Shown here: in pieces, positions 14,602-28,900 of the stretch
How positions within the stretch are numbered: position 1 is the stretch's first letter
Layout: every line of letters starts with the position of its first letter
Assembly: GCF_041296385.1 (NCBI RefSeq)
Contig: NC_091016.1
Coordinates: forward strand, 12,935,497-12,999,496
Origin: Aphelocoma coerulescens
Taxonomy: Eukaryota; Chordata; Aves; Passeriformes; Corvidae
Length of the DNA: 64,000 bases
Direction of reading: 5' to 3'
Position numbers and translations under genes: made by a program
The notes under the pieces: generated by a model
What the model saw: the letters and a program-made list of their open reading frames with translations, nothing else
What the model was told of the DNA's origin: nothing
Database searches by the model: none

Positions 14602-15216
14602 ATAATCATAAAATATCTCCAGTTAGAGAGGATCCATCAGGATCATCAAGTCCAACTCCTGGCCATACACAGGACAGTTCCAAGAGTCACACCTTGTGCA
14701 CAAGAGCATTGTCCTAACACTTCTGAACTCAGACAGGCTCGGTGCTCTGACCGCTTCCTTGGGGAGCCTGTTCAGTGCCCAAGCACCCTCTGGATGAAGA
14801 AACTTTTTTTAATATTCAACCCAACCCTTCCCCAACTCTGTTTCATGCTGTTCCCTGGGGTCCTATTAATGGTCACCACAGCGAAGAGATCAGTGTCTGC
14901 CCCTCCTCTTCCCCTCAAAAGGAAGTTGTGACTGCAATGAGATCTCCCCTCAGTCTCCTCCAGGCTGAACAGACCAAGTGACCTCAGCCACCCCTCATAT
15001 GGCTTCCCCTCAAGGCCCTTCACCATCTTCATATCTCTCCTTCAGGTTATCACTAACAGCTCTATATCTTACTTATATTGTGGTGCCCAAAACTGCCCCC
15101 AGGATTCGAGGTGAGGCTGCCCCATTGCAGAGCAGAGCAGGACAATCCCCTCCCCTGAGCAGCCAACAATGCTGTGCCTGATGCCCCCCAGGCACTCTGT
15201 GCTGTTGTTTCAGGCT
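14602..15216 (-). mobile_element. CR1 LINE fragment (3' portion), antisense
   Basis: Read on the minus strand this is the 3' end of an avian CR1 non-LTR retrotransposon. The left edge reads ATAATCATAAAATAT, a decayed reverse complement of the CR1 terminal ATTCTATGA repeats. It is followed by GGATCATCAAGTCCAACTC, the typical 3'-UTR motif. Further right are TCTCCTCCAGGCTGAACAGA, CCCTTCACCATCTTCATATC and GTGCCCAAAACTGCCCCCAG, which match the antisense of the CR1 ORF2 C-terminal region. About 615 bp remain of a family several kb long, so it is a 5'-truncated, dead copy, as is usual for CR1. Open frames through it, such as 14530-14931 plus, are antisense shadows. The right edge is approximate. Confidence 0.93.
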
Positions 15217-16856
15217 TTGAGAAATAAGTAACAAGATAAAAGGGTCTGAGTCTAAAAACAGAAACATACTCTAAGCCTCTGAAATTTCATCCAGGTGGAA
15301 ATCAAATTTGATGCCCACACAATTCTCTCCATAATGTCCCCTAAGGCTCTAAACCAACAAATGCCTGCACACCTCCTCAGACCTGAAATTTGGTCCCAAG
15401 CTCCTCCACTGAAAGCCATCTTGACCACTGCTCTAATCCTTCTTCCCCTAGCTGGGGAGAGAACAGCAGCAACCATCAGTTTGTTTTCTACACTTTATTT
15501 CTGGTTTATAGGCTGGTTTCCTCTGAAAGGTCTTTGTAGGCGTTGCCAGGACTTTGAGCATTGAGTCTCTCTAGACCAACACCTACAGAGACAGAAAAGG
15601 ATTAGCCCCAGGGCTGGCTGGACAGGAGAGATCTTTCATTCTCTGTAACAAGCCTCAGGCAAACAATCACTGCTTCTGGATCTAGCAACGGAGTCTTCCC
15701 CTAAAGCACACTATGGTGCTCCTATCTTATGACCCCATATGATGGGGCTAAATGCAACAGCAACCTTTTGCTTCTCTTTTCCTAGGAGTACCAGAAGATA
15801 CTACAAAGACCTTTTCCTCTGTGCTGTACTTACACCCACCTGATCTTTCAGAAAGGATTCAGTGCACACCTTTGACAAGCAAAGTTATTAATCTTAATGC
15901 AAAGTCTGCACAGGGATTCTAAAATTATATCAAAATTATAAGTATACGCAAAACCTGTAACATTTAAACATTTGCACCTATGCCTTCACCCAAAAGGCTC
16001 CTGAAATATTTTCCCAAGGTATTTTTTTTGCTTTTCTTGGTAACTACATCTTGACAGAAATATGAAATGGAATATTGGTAACTTCCATTTATGAGTTGAT
16101 TATAGCTAATGGACTCATCCAAATCGTAGGATTTTTCTTCTTCTTTTTTACTTCATATTATCCAATCACAGACTGCAACAGCACAAAATACAGCTTTTAT
16201 TCTTTATTTCATTCAATCTAGTAAGTATTCTGAGTAGCCCTTAGTGACAATCTGATTTCTCACAAAGGAGTATTTGCAAAGTGAAAGATGGATATTCTGT
16301 GAAATATTTTACTTGTCATCAGTTTTGTGTTCTTATATCTCGGACTGAGACATCCTCTGACAGATAAGTTCAGTCATCAGAGGAAAGACTAGCAGTTCCT
16401 TTCTCAAAGGCTGGACCACACTGCTCCCGTGTGGTTTCTGAGGAAAACAGAACAGGCTGGAATGACTGTTCTACAGAGAAACTCCTGGTCCCCTGCTTGT
16501 ATAAATCAGGCCCTTCACATGTTTCTTAGATGGCACTATGCATTCTCTTGACACCTGACAAAATAAAAATGGTAGTGGCAAATTTCAAGCAGAGGGGGTT
16601 TGGGGTTTTTTAAGTCCACTGTAATATCAGTGTCAGTACAAAGTTCCTTTGAGTAGCTCAACTCCTGGTTATTAGCACATGGCTAAACATTTCACACCAA
16701 AAGGAAGAACTCTGCACCTGCTGAGAAGATCTCCTCAGACACTAAAATCAGAGGTCTGGGCTGCCTCACCCACAGGATAGAGACCCATGTCACGGGGGCT
16801 GCAGTGAGGAAGCACCAGTTTCTGAGAGAAGTGTTGCACATTGGCACCCAGAGACA
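15217..16856. other. Non-coding DNA between two CR1 fragments
   Basis: About 1.6 kb with no gene or repeat recognised. The first 350 bases are moderately GC-rich and hold short open frames with no domain. The remainder is AT-rich. Confidence 0.55.
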
Positions 16857-16935
16857 CAGAACCATTAAATATCCTGAGTCGGAAGGGACCCACAAGGATC
16901 ATCAAAGTCCAACTCCTGGCCCTGCATAGGACCAC
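16857..16935 (-). mobile_element. CR1 LINE 3'-end fragment, antisense
   Basis: Only the extreme 3' end of a CR1 copy remains. The segment reads ACACAGAACCATTAAATATC, then GGAAGGGACCCACAAGGATC, then CATCAAAGTCCAACTCCTGG. This is the reverse complement of the CR1 3' UTR and closely resembles the left end of the 14.6 kb fragment, suggesting the same subfamily. Similarity fades after about 16935. It is a heavily 5'-truncated insertion. Confidence 0.88.
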
Positions 16936-19900
16936 CCCAGGAACGGTGGTGACATTGGTCTCTGTCAGGCACTGAGCGACATTTGGCTGCTATTCTTGCA
17001 CATCAGACAGTGGGAATGATTCCTGCAAGGATTTGATCCCAAATGCAGCAAATATTTTTAGTAAGAGTGAAAATATTCCTCTCCTAAGAAGTCTGGGAAG
17101 TCAAATGCTATTGATGACCAAATATAACCCCAGCAGAAACCAGAAACCATCGTCAGGATCAGGTCCTTCATTTGCAAAGTATTTAATCCATAATACACAA
17201 CTACATCAAATGAGGTGACAGATACAGGTATTTTGGAATCTGAACCCTTAACACTAACCACAATAGACAAATGACCTGAAAAATAATTGTATGCTGAATA
17301 GACCTGTTCTTCAAATATATGTTAAGACTAGCAGCATTTCCTGTAAAGAGATTACATTTTCCTTTGATTATTGCACAGCTAATTTTACATTAATTCAGTG
17401 TATTCCTTTCCCATTGAATCTAAATTGTTCCTTGATAGCCAAAATATATCTGCAAATAGACGGTGGAAACAGCTGATATTTTTCAGAGTAAAAGTACTTT
17501 TTGACCTGTTTTATCACAAAGGTTTGTTTTCCTCAAAGTCAAACTCAAAAGCTGTTTACCCTTACCTGGGGGACATGCAGACAGAAGAGGTGGGATGAGG
17601 GAGTGAAAGAGACCTAAAAGAAATAATTACATAGAGAAACAAGCCTTACAGAAGAAACCTCAAAGAAACCCCAAAAGCTAATTCTACCCAACTCCACCTT
17701 TTCCCTTTCTATGGAGAACCAGCAGACTGACAGCTCATATAAATAGAGCAGACGAGTTCAGCATGAAGGCAAGAAGGAACAGAAATTTCTATTGGATTGT
17801 GGAAGCAACAGCTATCCCAGAGCCTGTTACTATATCACCTCAGATTGCTTGCAGGCCTCATTTCACTTAAAAAATATATTTGTGAATCAGACAGAAATGT
17901 GGTATCTCAGAACAGAATCAGAGGATCTGTCAGCATTCTGGAGAGTTTACTTTTAACGCGTACCAGGCCTTAACCACATGCACACAGAGGACAGAGCATA
18001 ATGAACACAGACTTAAAAGTTCCAATGGTTCATAGACCCTCAAAAGGGATGAACAGCTCTGAAGAAGATGTTATGGTGCATCAAGCAAATCCTCCTTAGT
18101 TCACACAGTTATTGACCCGAGACATCACAATTATTCCTTCAGAGCCATTAAGGGTCAAATGTGTTAATCCCATTGCCAGCACAGATTATTTGTTACACAG
18201 TTTAGTGAGTAGGATAAGGAGGATGTTATATGGGAACTGCATGCACTCATCATTTGGAGGCTACCTCTCTTCCTTGTGCCACATTTCAGTCTTGATACCG
18301 AGGGCCTTACACTACTGACATGACACAACAAGGAGTGGAACAGGAAATCAGGGCAGCAGGGAGACATTCAAAGCCACCAGAAGACAACATGTCCTGTTGG
18401 GACAGCCCAGCTGCTCTCCTCCCCGGGTTCAGCTGTGTGCTGACTGGCACAGAGCTGGAGAAGAGATATTTTCCTTTTAAGTGCAATATGCCCACAAAGC
18501 ACATAGAAACAGCTGCATCCCTTCATTCCCTCTGGTATAGGCAATCACTGCCACCAAACTTCCCACTAGATTGCAAAGAAGTGGTTTTGTATCCTACATC
18601 TGCAAAAGCCAGTGGCAAGCAGAGGCTCAAGCAGAGACAAACCTAGAGCTGTACCAGCTGAGGGACCTGGAATACTCAGCAACCCTTGGTACAGCACTGC
18701 CAAACAGCCAAACCCACAAAAGTTAGCATTTAACTGCAGGATGTTTCCACGTGCCTTTCAGACCTCTTGGATGAGCACACAAATCTCTCAGCTGCCTATT
18801 CCAAAAGCTTTGTGCACATTTTTTGTCAAGAGACACACTTGCCCCCTCTTTCGTGGGCAACACCTTAAGGAAGCAGGTCATTCCCATTCCAGGAGCAAAA
18901 CATACAGTGAAGAAATCAAGCCTTCATCAGTGCCTGACAAAAAAATGCTGGTGTGTAGTGTCTGTGACACAGATCACATAAATTGGCATTTCTGAAGTGA
19001 CTCCTTTCTTCCCTGTGCCAAAACTGTCATAACTAGCTATTTCAGACTTATTAAATCTCAATATTGGAGCTCTTTGCCTTTTCTTAAAAAAAAAACCAAA
19101 AAAAAACAAACAAGAGCAAGGATAGTCAAGGTATGAATTGCTTGAAATGCCTACAAATAGTTTAAAACTATTGTTTAGGTCTCCCAAATTTATCCATGAT
19201 TAATAATCTGCTAAAAAGCTACTCAGAAACTAAACAAAGTCAGGCTTCATTGGGCTGATGATTTTCTACTGAACTTGTCATGGTATTCTTCCTGAAAGCA
19301 AGGACACAAAGTGGGCTGTGAAGCAGTGGTGGCACCTCAGCAGAGGTAAACGGGAACTGTGCCGAACCCCCCGGTCCACTGGCTCTAGAACTCTGCCATT
19401 GGATGCAATATGCAAAATATTGGAGGCAGTAAAAGAAAGGGTCCCTCAACACCGTAACAATGTGCTCGTAACACCACGTAACTCAATCTATCATGGCTGC
19501 AGTCTTCTGCATCATTCCTGTGGCATTCAGACACACTTTTAGTCATGGAATAAGAAAAGAGGATATATATATATATAAATAGCACACAACACGAAGATGA
19601 ATATAAACCATTTACTGCAGCATCTCACAGAAGATGCAGTAAAGAAGTACAGAAGACTACCCTGAGGTTCCTGCTTTGCTTTGCTACTCGTAAGCTGCAG
19701 TTCCTCATTCCACAGCAATGCCATTTGTTACCCTCACTCATGCTGTACATTACTCGGTCCTGTGGGATATATACATATATGCTAATATATTATTAATATG
19801 GTAACACAGGGCCTCATTTTCTTGCAATTTTTTAATACTCAGTTTGTAACAGCTGCACTGAAGCTTCTGTTAAATTGTTTTCCAGTAGGAGAATACTTCC

Positions 19901-22900
19901 ATGGAGCAAGATAAAGGGGAAAAAAGTGTCTTCATTTGAGGCTTAAATTGGTCTCAAAAATGTCATCAAAATATTGCTCAAAATATGCATTTTTGCAAAA
20001 TGTGGGAAAACTCTTCAGTCTTCTGGTTATTCATTTGGGGGAAGGAAAACAGATTTTGGCTATGTGCAACTTCAAATTGCATGCAGGCCAAACATTTATA
20101 ATTTCCTTCACAGATAACTGAATATTACAGAGACTGTGAGGGAGATGGGAGGAAAATGAAGAGAAAAATACAGGACGACAATATTTTTAGCGTACACCAT
20201 ACAAAATTTTACATGTACTTAGTTTTGCATATCTCTAAGGGAAAGGCAAGCGAATACTGCAAGCCTGTAAGTACGCTATTGACCTGTAAAGTCAAATTTT
20301 ATAGCAGCACCAAAACTTTCACAGCTCCTTAACAGTGTAAGTGGAGAAACTGGATTCTCCATTTCCAGTTCTTTTAGTGAAGACAGTGAAGCTTGGATTC
20401 AGCAAACTATTTAAACTACTTAAGTGTTAAGCAAGAGCATTATCTCAACTAACATGTATGCAAGAAGTCAGAAGATTCAAGAATGCCTTGAAAATATTTT
20501 TTTAACAAATATCACTCATTTGACTGAGAGCAGATGTGAAAAAATGAATAAATACTAATATGGGGACTATCATTCATTTTCCCCATAAACCCACAAATCC
20601 ATAACTGTACCCAGCCACACTGGGCAAACAAAGATTTTCTACTCACTTGCTATGAACAAGAAATTCAAAGCCATCTTTTTTGTGTAACTGCTCTCCTGTG
20701 ATAGGAGGAAAATTCTTTTATGCTTTTATCTTGAATTCAGTAAGTCCTGTGAGAGGGGATTGTTTGCATTTGGCCAAATGTTTTCATATTTGTGCCAATT
20801 TTAAAACCACGGATTTGTTCTTCACAGCGATTATCTATGCTGAGATGATGACCATGTTTTGTGTTATTTTCATCTATTTAGAAGTATATCTAAGGTTTAT
20901 AACAAAAAAATTTCCTTTAAAACCTGCAAGTAAGACAACATCTTTCACATACAACCCAAACTGAATATAAACAGAAGTGCTTGGTAAAGGCCTTCCTCTG
21001 TGGCTACCATTATTCACAATAAATGTTTTCTGTTTATTCTAGATGGCAAAACTGAAATAAGACCTCAGCTTTATATTCAAAAGCTGGTCAAGCTCATGTC
21101 ACTGTTCATAAAGTAATATGAACATCAGTCCCAGGTACATGCTGTTGGGAATGCTCAATAAAGACTGACACTTCGGATGCATTTTTAGCTGGTGAAATTA
21201 CAATAGGGGCAGGACAATCAGAAAGGGCTGCTCTATGCCTCCCATTCCCTATTTCCTCTTGGGAAACTGAGTCACCCCACTGTTTTTCCCTTCCCTTTAC
21301 TTTCTAACTATTTCAGGTTCTGCGGCACAGACTGATTCACACTGATACCCAGGTCTAATCTTAGCACCACAGTACTAACTACAGGAGCTGAAGTATCCCA
21401 GCAGCTACAAATATGCCAGGGCAGCAGACACTTCAGCATGAGCAGAAATCAAAGCCTGTGAGCAGCCCCCTTTACTTCAAAGGGAAGTGGCCTGAAGCAG
21501 CAGGGCTACAATGGCCATAGCTGTCTTCAGGATACAGGTAAAACTATGACACAGACATGTAAAAATTGAGTAGTGTAACTGCTCCCTCAGACATCACTCA
21601 GTCACTTTTCATTACTAGAAGGAGTTTCTTGCTGCTCTTATCTACAGAACTGTTTCCTGGTCATGAACCTTTATCGTGAAGTGGCTGCTTTAATGCTGTT
21701 CGTCATTGAAATCACCTGTTGGGCGATTTATTAAAAAATGCTGGTCAGTAAGTTCTGTTTTCAGACACTAACATCTAACCATATCATCAGCATCATACAC
21801 CCTCATCTCCCTCCTGGTGAGTACAGGACACATTAAACTGCTGCTACAATGACAGAGCAGTAGCAAGACCCCATTCTTCAGAGCTATATCACAAGAAGTC
21901 TCTTTCATAGTTTTGTCAGATGTTACGGGCAGGCTGGTGAAACTGTCTCCCCAGGACTTCTCTGGGCTGAGCACCAAAAATAGCTTGATTTGAGAGCTTG
22001 TCCTCCTTTCTCAGTTGATCAGAAATTCAAAACAATGCATGCTGCTCCAATAACCTACTCCATTTTCCCTTTTAGTCTTCAAGAAGTTACAAGGAAAAAA
22101 AAAGAAACAAACAAGAAAGCAGAAAGTCTGCACAGAAAATCTGCAAATAAAGCATTTTGTGCATAAGGGCATAAGGCCTCTGAATAAATGTTTCTTTATA
22201 AAATGCCCCCAAAGGAAGTAGACTATTCAAGTAATCTCTGCATCAAGAGATTTTCTGCAGGATTTTCTGCTTATCACTCCTTTTGCCGACTAGCCCAAGT
22301 GGTTTCAATCTCCCTTTTCTCCCTGTCACAGGACATAAATGTTTCCATTGCAAGTTCTGAGACTTGAGTGTCACTCTGAGCTGCACAAAGCAGATGCTGA
22401 ACTGACAAGTTCACTGAAATTTCTACCAAATTTCTGTGAAATGCACCCATAAATAAAGTCTGTCAACACTTGCTGTTCTACACTGATTGCCAGCATCTCA
22501 CTATTCTCAAAATAAATACCTCCTACAGATACTTTTAGTTGCCTAGAGTACTAGATGTTTAAATAGAAGTTAAGAAATACAATTTCAAATGTGGATTGAT
22601 GATCTTTACTCATTCTTAAAGAACTGAAATCCATCAAACAGATATGAAAGATCAAATCGAAGTCAGTTTCTATCAGTTTCCACCGCTGGGCCTCAATGGC
22701 CTTCAAACAGCCACCCATTCTGCCTCAAGTTATTTATGACAGCTGCTTTATCATGCAGTTATGCACTCAGTAGTGCATTTCCAGGTTTTCTTAAATCCTA
22801 GGCAGAGAATAACTCTTCCATTATTTCTTGTTTCTAAATGTCTGAAAATCAGAAGCATTCAAAAACTAACTCAGGTTACATAAAAGCACTGCTTGAGCAA

Positions 22901-25900
22901 AATTCAAGCATTTGGAACAGAATATATATTCCATTTCAATGCATTCTTTTTTTACAGTTTTTAATTATTTTTTCTTAAGAAGAGAATAAGGAAGAGTTTT
23001 AAGGAACAGCGACATTCGCTGTTAGTTATAAACCAGTTGGCAGGTTATAAAATTCTCAGGGAAGGCACACTTACACCCCCAAACATCAGTGCATGTCTCA
23101 AACCAGGTATCAAGTGTCCTGACGCTGTTACAGACAGGCATAGCGATACTGAGTTATCACTCTGAGGAGCAGTACTCTACTAAAGCTGAATAACTCTGCA
23201 GTGCAAGACTGCCCTTACCCAGCTATCACTCATTCAACAGTACTTGTATTACTAATCACCTGAAGAACCTACCCAAGGTTTGAAATGAAGGAGACAAGCA
23301 TCAAAATAGTCAAGAGTTTGCATTTTCTCTGTCTATGGTCTCATAACATAGCATAGTCCATCCCCTTCCTATTACCTGAGCTGTAGAGTTAAATGCTTGC
23401 AAAATCTTGTATGACAGCAGGTCTATGTAGAAAGAGGTAATTTCTGCCAGCCAACTTTTTAATTTAAAGTATTACAGACTTTAAATTTGGCTCAGGCTAT
23501 GCCTCTGTTGGCTGGACACTGACTATCTAACAGCCTGAACAGCCACATAACCATTTCAGAGAGACTCCTCAGCACAAGGAGAAAGACTTTTACAGTACAA
23601 TCCCACATTCTAAACCCAACCATAAAAAGGCTAAAGCTAAAAAACACAGTTCCAGTTCAGCTGCTGATAGACAAATAGGTCCTTTTCGATTAATCAGTCT
23701 CATTCGATTGCCCCAGTATTACCTCTAAAGCCAAACTGAGCACTAGCACAAGCAAATGAAACTGTGACACAGATTACGCCATTCCCAGTCCTCAACAGGA
23801 AGCTCAGAGACCAAAATCCCATCTCCAGCAAGAGAGGCACAAATCTTCAGATTGAAATTCTTATCCTTCCACTCTTATCTTTCCATTTGATAAAGCACAG
23901 AACATCATTACAGTCGTCTTTTCAATGAAAGGGAACATTTATTTCAGACATGCAAAACCAGGCAACCTAATTATGGCCCTTCTGATGAGACAGTTCCTAG
24001 ATTTTCTATCAACATGTTCCCAAGCCCATTCCCAGGGGAACTCAGTGGTAACATGAAGAGCGTGACCGTTTATTTGGCTTAAGGAACACATTAATTTATC
24101 TGGCTTATAGAATTTAAACATCTGACGAATGACAGTGTGGTTGATTTTATTCATCAGCTAATTGCTTTGCCACCTGGAGCTGCAGCTTTATATATTCAGC
24201 TTATAAAAGATCTGAAAAGGATCTCAATTATTCTTTAATTTGTTCCTTGAATTTAAAGTAGGAAAATCTGGCTTAATCAAACATTGTCTCAATTCTATTG
24301 GGATATGTCTAGTTACCTTATAACAAGGTAAGCTTTCATTTAATCATATGATATGATAATTCCCCACTTTCAAGCCAAGTATCCTCTTAGTTACAATCAA
24401 TTTTCCACTGAAAAAATAAACATTGTCTCTTTACTGAAATCCCTGTAGAGGAAAATAGTCCTTTTAGAGCAACTTGCTGTTAGTACAACCACCCTAGGAA
24501 TTTTTGTGTTGGAATTCATTAAACCCCCTCATTTAGCCCTGACGGGTAAATTGTGATATCCTGATTTTTCAGAAATGACTCTTCACACACAGGACGATTT
24601 TTGGCATAGTTGAAAAAGTCTGATAATGAGCATTTGGGCAGAATGGTGGGATAAGTAAAATCTGGGGGTAAGCTTTTATTTTGCTGTATAAAACAATTTT
24701 ATGTAGCATCCTCTGAAAATTGACTGCTCGACAGTCCTTGTACTTATTTTGACAGCAAGTAACAAAGGGGTAAGAAGACATACCGAGCACAAAGTAGCTT
24801 TTCTCCAAAGTACAGTTAAAATGCTGTGTTTCCATAAGATATACTAAAAATTATATAACTGGGTCAGAGCCCTGCATAGTCACATAACATTTTCCCACAA
24901 CTGTACACCCCAACAAAACACTTGCCAACACTAATCCCTTTCCATGCTTTACCAGAGAAAGCCTAGATCTACAACGAGTTTTAGAAAGAGTGCAGGAGAG
25001 ATCACTGGCCACCTGAGTGTCTGGGTGAGGGCAGCACTATGGAGTTTGCTACTTGGAAATAGCAGCTTAAATTAGGAAGCTTAAGATGCCACCACATGGA
25101 ATGTGTAACGTTTCCACCACGTGTTTGTTTGCATAGGAACAACTGAGAGGAAAAAGAAAACAAGGAAAAAGAAAAAAAAGAAAACTTGCAGAGAAATTGT
25201 AATGAATTTGAACGGATGGAGTGCTGAGCTAGATAGCAGACTTAAAGAATGAGGAGTCCAAAGGCTAGTCTTACTGGAAGAAACATACTTCTGATGAAAA
25301 CAGCATGACAGGCACTGGAGAAATAATTAGACAATGAGATGATAAGAGGAGAAACAGTGAAACTACTTAAAAACAAAATTATTTGTACCAAGTCCCAAAA
25401 CACTATGGAGCCAGAGGCACGAAGGGATGAACCAGCCTGCTAGTGCTTCTACAGACCCTGAGAACAACTCGTGCTGTAGCCAGAGCACTGAGGACCACAC
25501 CAGGCCACAGAAAGGTCAGTGGCAATAGCAGTGGAGGAGGAGGAGTTTGAACGAGGGGGCAAAGCAGCTGACACAGCTCCATCAGGGTGGTGGAATGGTC
25601 TGGCCAGGTAAACATGCTTAGGAAAGTTCTCTGATGAGGAAGACAAGAAAAAAGTTATTCAATAGAGGAAGCAAGTGCAGATCTACTTAATATGATAGCT
25701 ATTTTGCATCTCTGTCTTTGGCAACATATGGCCCAGCTCCAATTGCCTTTCATTTGCATAGGAAGCTGCTGATTTTGCTTATCTGGAATTTCATAGTTCT
25801 CTAATGTCCACTAATGGCATTAGCAATAGTGATTTACAGTATAAACATTAGACTATATATTAATTGTTTTCACCTATTCTTTTTATTTTTAAATTTGTAC

Positions 25901-28900
25901 TTAGATTTGAGCAATAGGAGCAACTGAGATGCACTAAGTGGGAGCAGGCACTGGTGAAGTATTTGGAGGACACGATTTACTTCCCCTGAAAGTAATTTCT
26001 CCAGAAATTCAGATTCTCACTCTCTCTGGAAGACTTAACATGCAGATGGAGATCTGCAGGACATGGCATGAATATAAACACACAGTGGCACTTGGAATTC
26101 AAAGGCCATCAACTTGAGTAAATACTCTAGAAGAAACTTGGGATTTTTGTCATAAGACAAGTGTTTCTGTATCCAAATGTTTTACTCTGGATTCATGAGG
26201 CAGAGTGGAAGCATTCAGTGAAGGAGCCTGGTATTTGGCAACACTTTCTTGAGATTTCCCTGGAGCTCTCTTCTGTGGGAATGCCAACTTTGTTCTCCTC
26301 TAGCATCTGACACACATCTGAGGTTGAAGCAACAGCTGACTTCTCAATCAGCTTTGTTCAGTGTATTCAGGCAACAATGCCTACATTTTTAGCACCAAAA
26401 AAAATCTTTTAATCAGGCTCATTATGGCTTCAAAAAAATCTGGATCTTGGATGCACTCAAGCTACTGTGAATTCCTAGTCTGTTTCCTCAGAGAATTCTG
26501 GAAAAGGAGCATATTTCTAAAAAGAAAAAAAATATTTCCAAGGCTAACACCCAGACATATTTTTTGCCTTACAAATATCAAAGACCAAAATAGGTTTCCT
26601 CAATGCAAACTGTGATTTATGTGTCATGCAACCCATAAACCAATCTAGAAAATGGCAAGGTCTGAATTCAAACAGGTGGAAAAGTCACAAGAAGAATTTA
26701 GACTTATGCAGTCTGCAAAAGCTACATTTCAAGGCACTATCTGAATAATAAAAAAATTGTAGCATGGGTATACCACCAGATAAATATTCATTCTTGCTTC
26801 CCAATGAACTTGCCTTTTCTGCCAAGTAGAGTAACGCAATGTGACCTACAAAGCACCACAGAGAAGAGAAAGCTATATGGTCTGCCCTGGCTTTTATACA
26901 GTGCCAGCATAAGAACAGAGGGGTTTTTTAAGAGTTTTGTAAGAGTATAAAAGCACTATATCCAATAGAATGACTCCTGGCACGTATCAGAAATACCGAC
27001 CAGATACTTACAACTGGAGTCACTATAAAGAACAGAAATGAAGTATCCTTTGCTACAGCTTTTAGATCATCTGCTAGTGCTCCCCCCACATTTTGAAAAA
27101 CTGCCAGGAGCCAATCATGAGAGTCATATCTATGTCATGAGGGTTCATACGCTTGCATATGCTCAGGAAATACAGCGATCACATTTGGAACTCAAGTGTG
27201 CTCCTTTGTCCTATTCCTATTCTTTGGTTATGAAAATAGCAAGGGCCAACAGTAGCCCTGCTAGGGTTTGGCTAACAGAGAGGCTGTCCTGGCCAGCAAG
27301 GAGTATGCACTTCATTCTCCCAAACATATGTCAGCAATCAAGTGGAGCACTCAATTAGAGCTATTCAGTGCTCTCCCAACTTCCCTTTTTTCAAAGAATA
27401 ATTTTTCCTTTTGTTAAAGAAATACCTACCCATGAAAAACACAAGTTTAATAGGGATTTGGGACAGCATTTCCCTTATTTAAAAAAAAATATTATTTTCA
27501 TCTTCTAGCTTGTGTTCCTCTTTTTCTTCTCCTCCTTTATCTCTTGCCTCCAACAACTAATAAAAGTGAGTCCCACCCTCCCCAATTTTTAGAAACTGAA
27601 AAGCCTTGAAAGAGTTTCATTAAAGCAAAAAACAAAATAAACCTCAGGGGTGGAGGGAAGGGGTAGAGAATTAAAATCAAAATAACTTGTGGAACAGATT
27701 TTTTTTCCCATGTTTCCAAGCTCCAAGAACTGCCAGAGCAAGAAGTACTTCCCAGGCTCAAATTAAACACACCTGCCAGTGGTGACCTCCTCTCCTACTG
27801 ATCCACTTGCCAGGGTGCAGCCAGCTCAGCCTTAGAGATCCTGACGGTGCTGGTGGGAGATGCTGTGAGCTGAAAGACCATGGAGCTTGAACATTTTTTT
27901 TAAAACAATCACTCCACATAAAAGTAGAGACTTAGTAGAGGGATGCAACTGCATCCCTCTGTTCTCTGAACTGGCTGTTCTCTGACTGAACAAACTGTAC
28001 TCTTAAGCACATGCATTAATTTTAGTATAGCCCAATAATATCAATAGTCTAATTGTCAGGGGTAATAATAAACTAACAGTATGAGAACAACCTCATCAGG
28101 TTCTGTTTAAGCTGAGAGTTCCTGTCTGTTCACCTACTTCTCACACAGAAGACATGAGAAAAGATAAGGAGAGAGGAAAAAAAAACAACTGGAAAAAAAT
28201 ATCCAAATTCTCTCTGCCAACCTCCTACCACAGCACATACAGGCAGCTTTCCTACCAGCAGTGGCACATAACTTTAATTCCTTGCACAGCAGTCTCATTA
28301 AAATGGATATGTCCTGAATGGACACCACAGCTAGAATTTTACTCATGAATTCAGGTATACAGAGCTCACCACCAGATTCAGCTGGGCTGATCAGAGGAAT
28401 TTATAATTCTTTCAGCACCTCTCTTTTGATAGATACTATTATTTCAAGCTTAACAAACCTGTCTTTCACAAGAATTTAGTACCTTCCCACTCTTACAGAG
28501 GAAAGGATTTATCCCTGAAATAAAGCAGCACAGGAAAAAAAAAAAAGACATTATCAAAAGAGTTATTTCCGGTAACGGAACACAGTCCAATGAATTCAAA
28601 AATCTCTTGCAAAAGCAAATGTTTATTTTATGTCTATCTTACTGTGGATCTTTGTCAGAAACCTTGTTACCCCTTGACAAGGTAAGGCTGAAGAATTTGG
28701 AGGGAACATAATCTAAAAAATGACCTGTACATGGAGAGAAGAAATCCAAGAAAGACTAGTAAGACCATCTCAGCTAAAGCAATGGAAAGCAGAGCGTTGG
28801 AAAGGCAATGTTAGTGCATACACACAAGTCAAGCCAATATTTTGTAGCAGACAACATCCCAGCAGAGAGTGCAAAACTCATAATCTTCATGCTATACAGC

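Noticed and set aside
14530..15181. Several open frames over the 14.6 kb region
   Set aside because: They are antisense or out-of-frame shadows of a 5'-truncated CR1 fragment.
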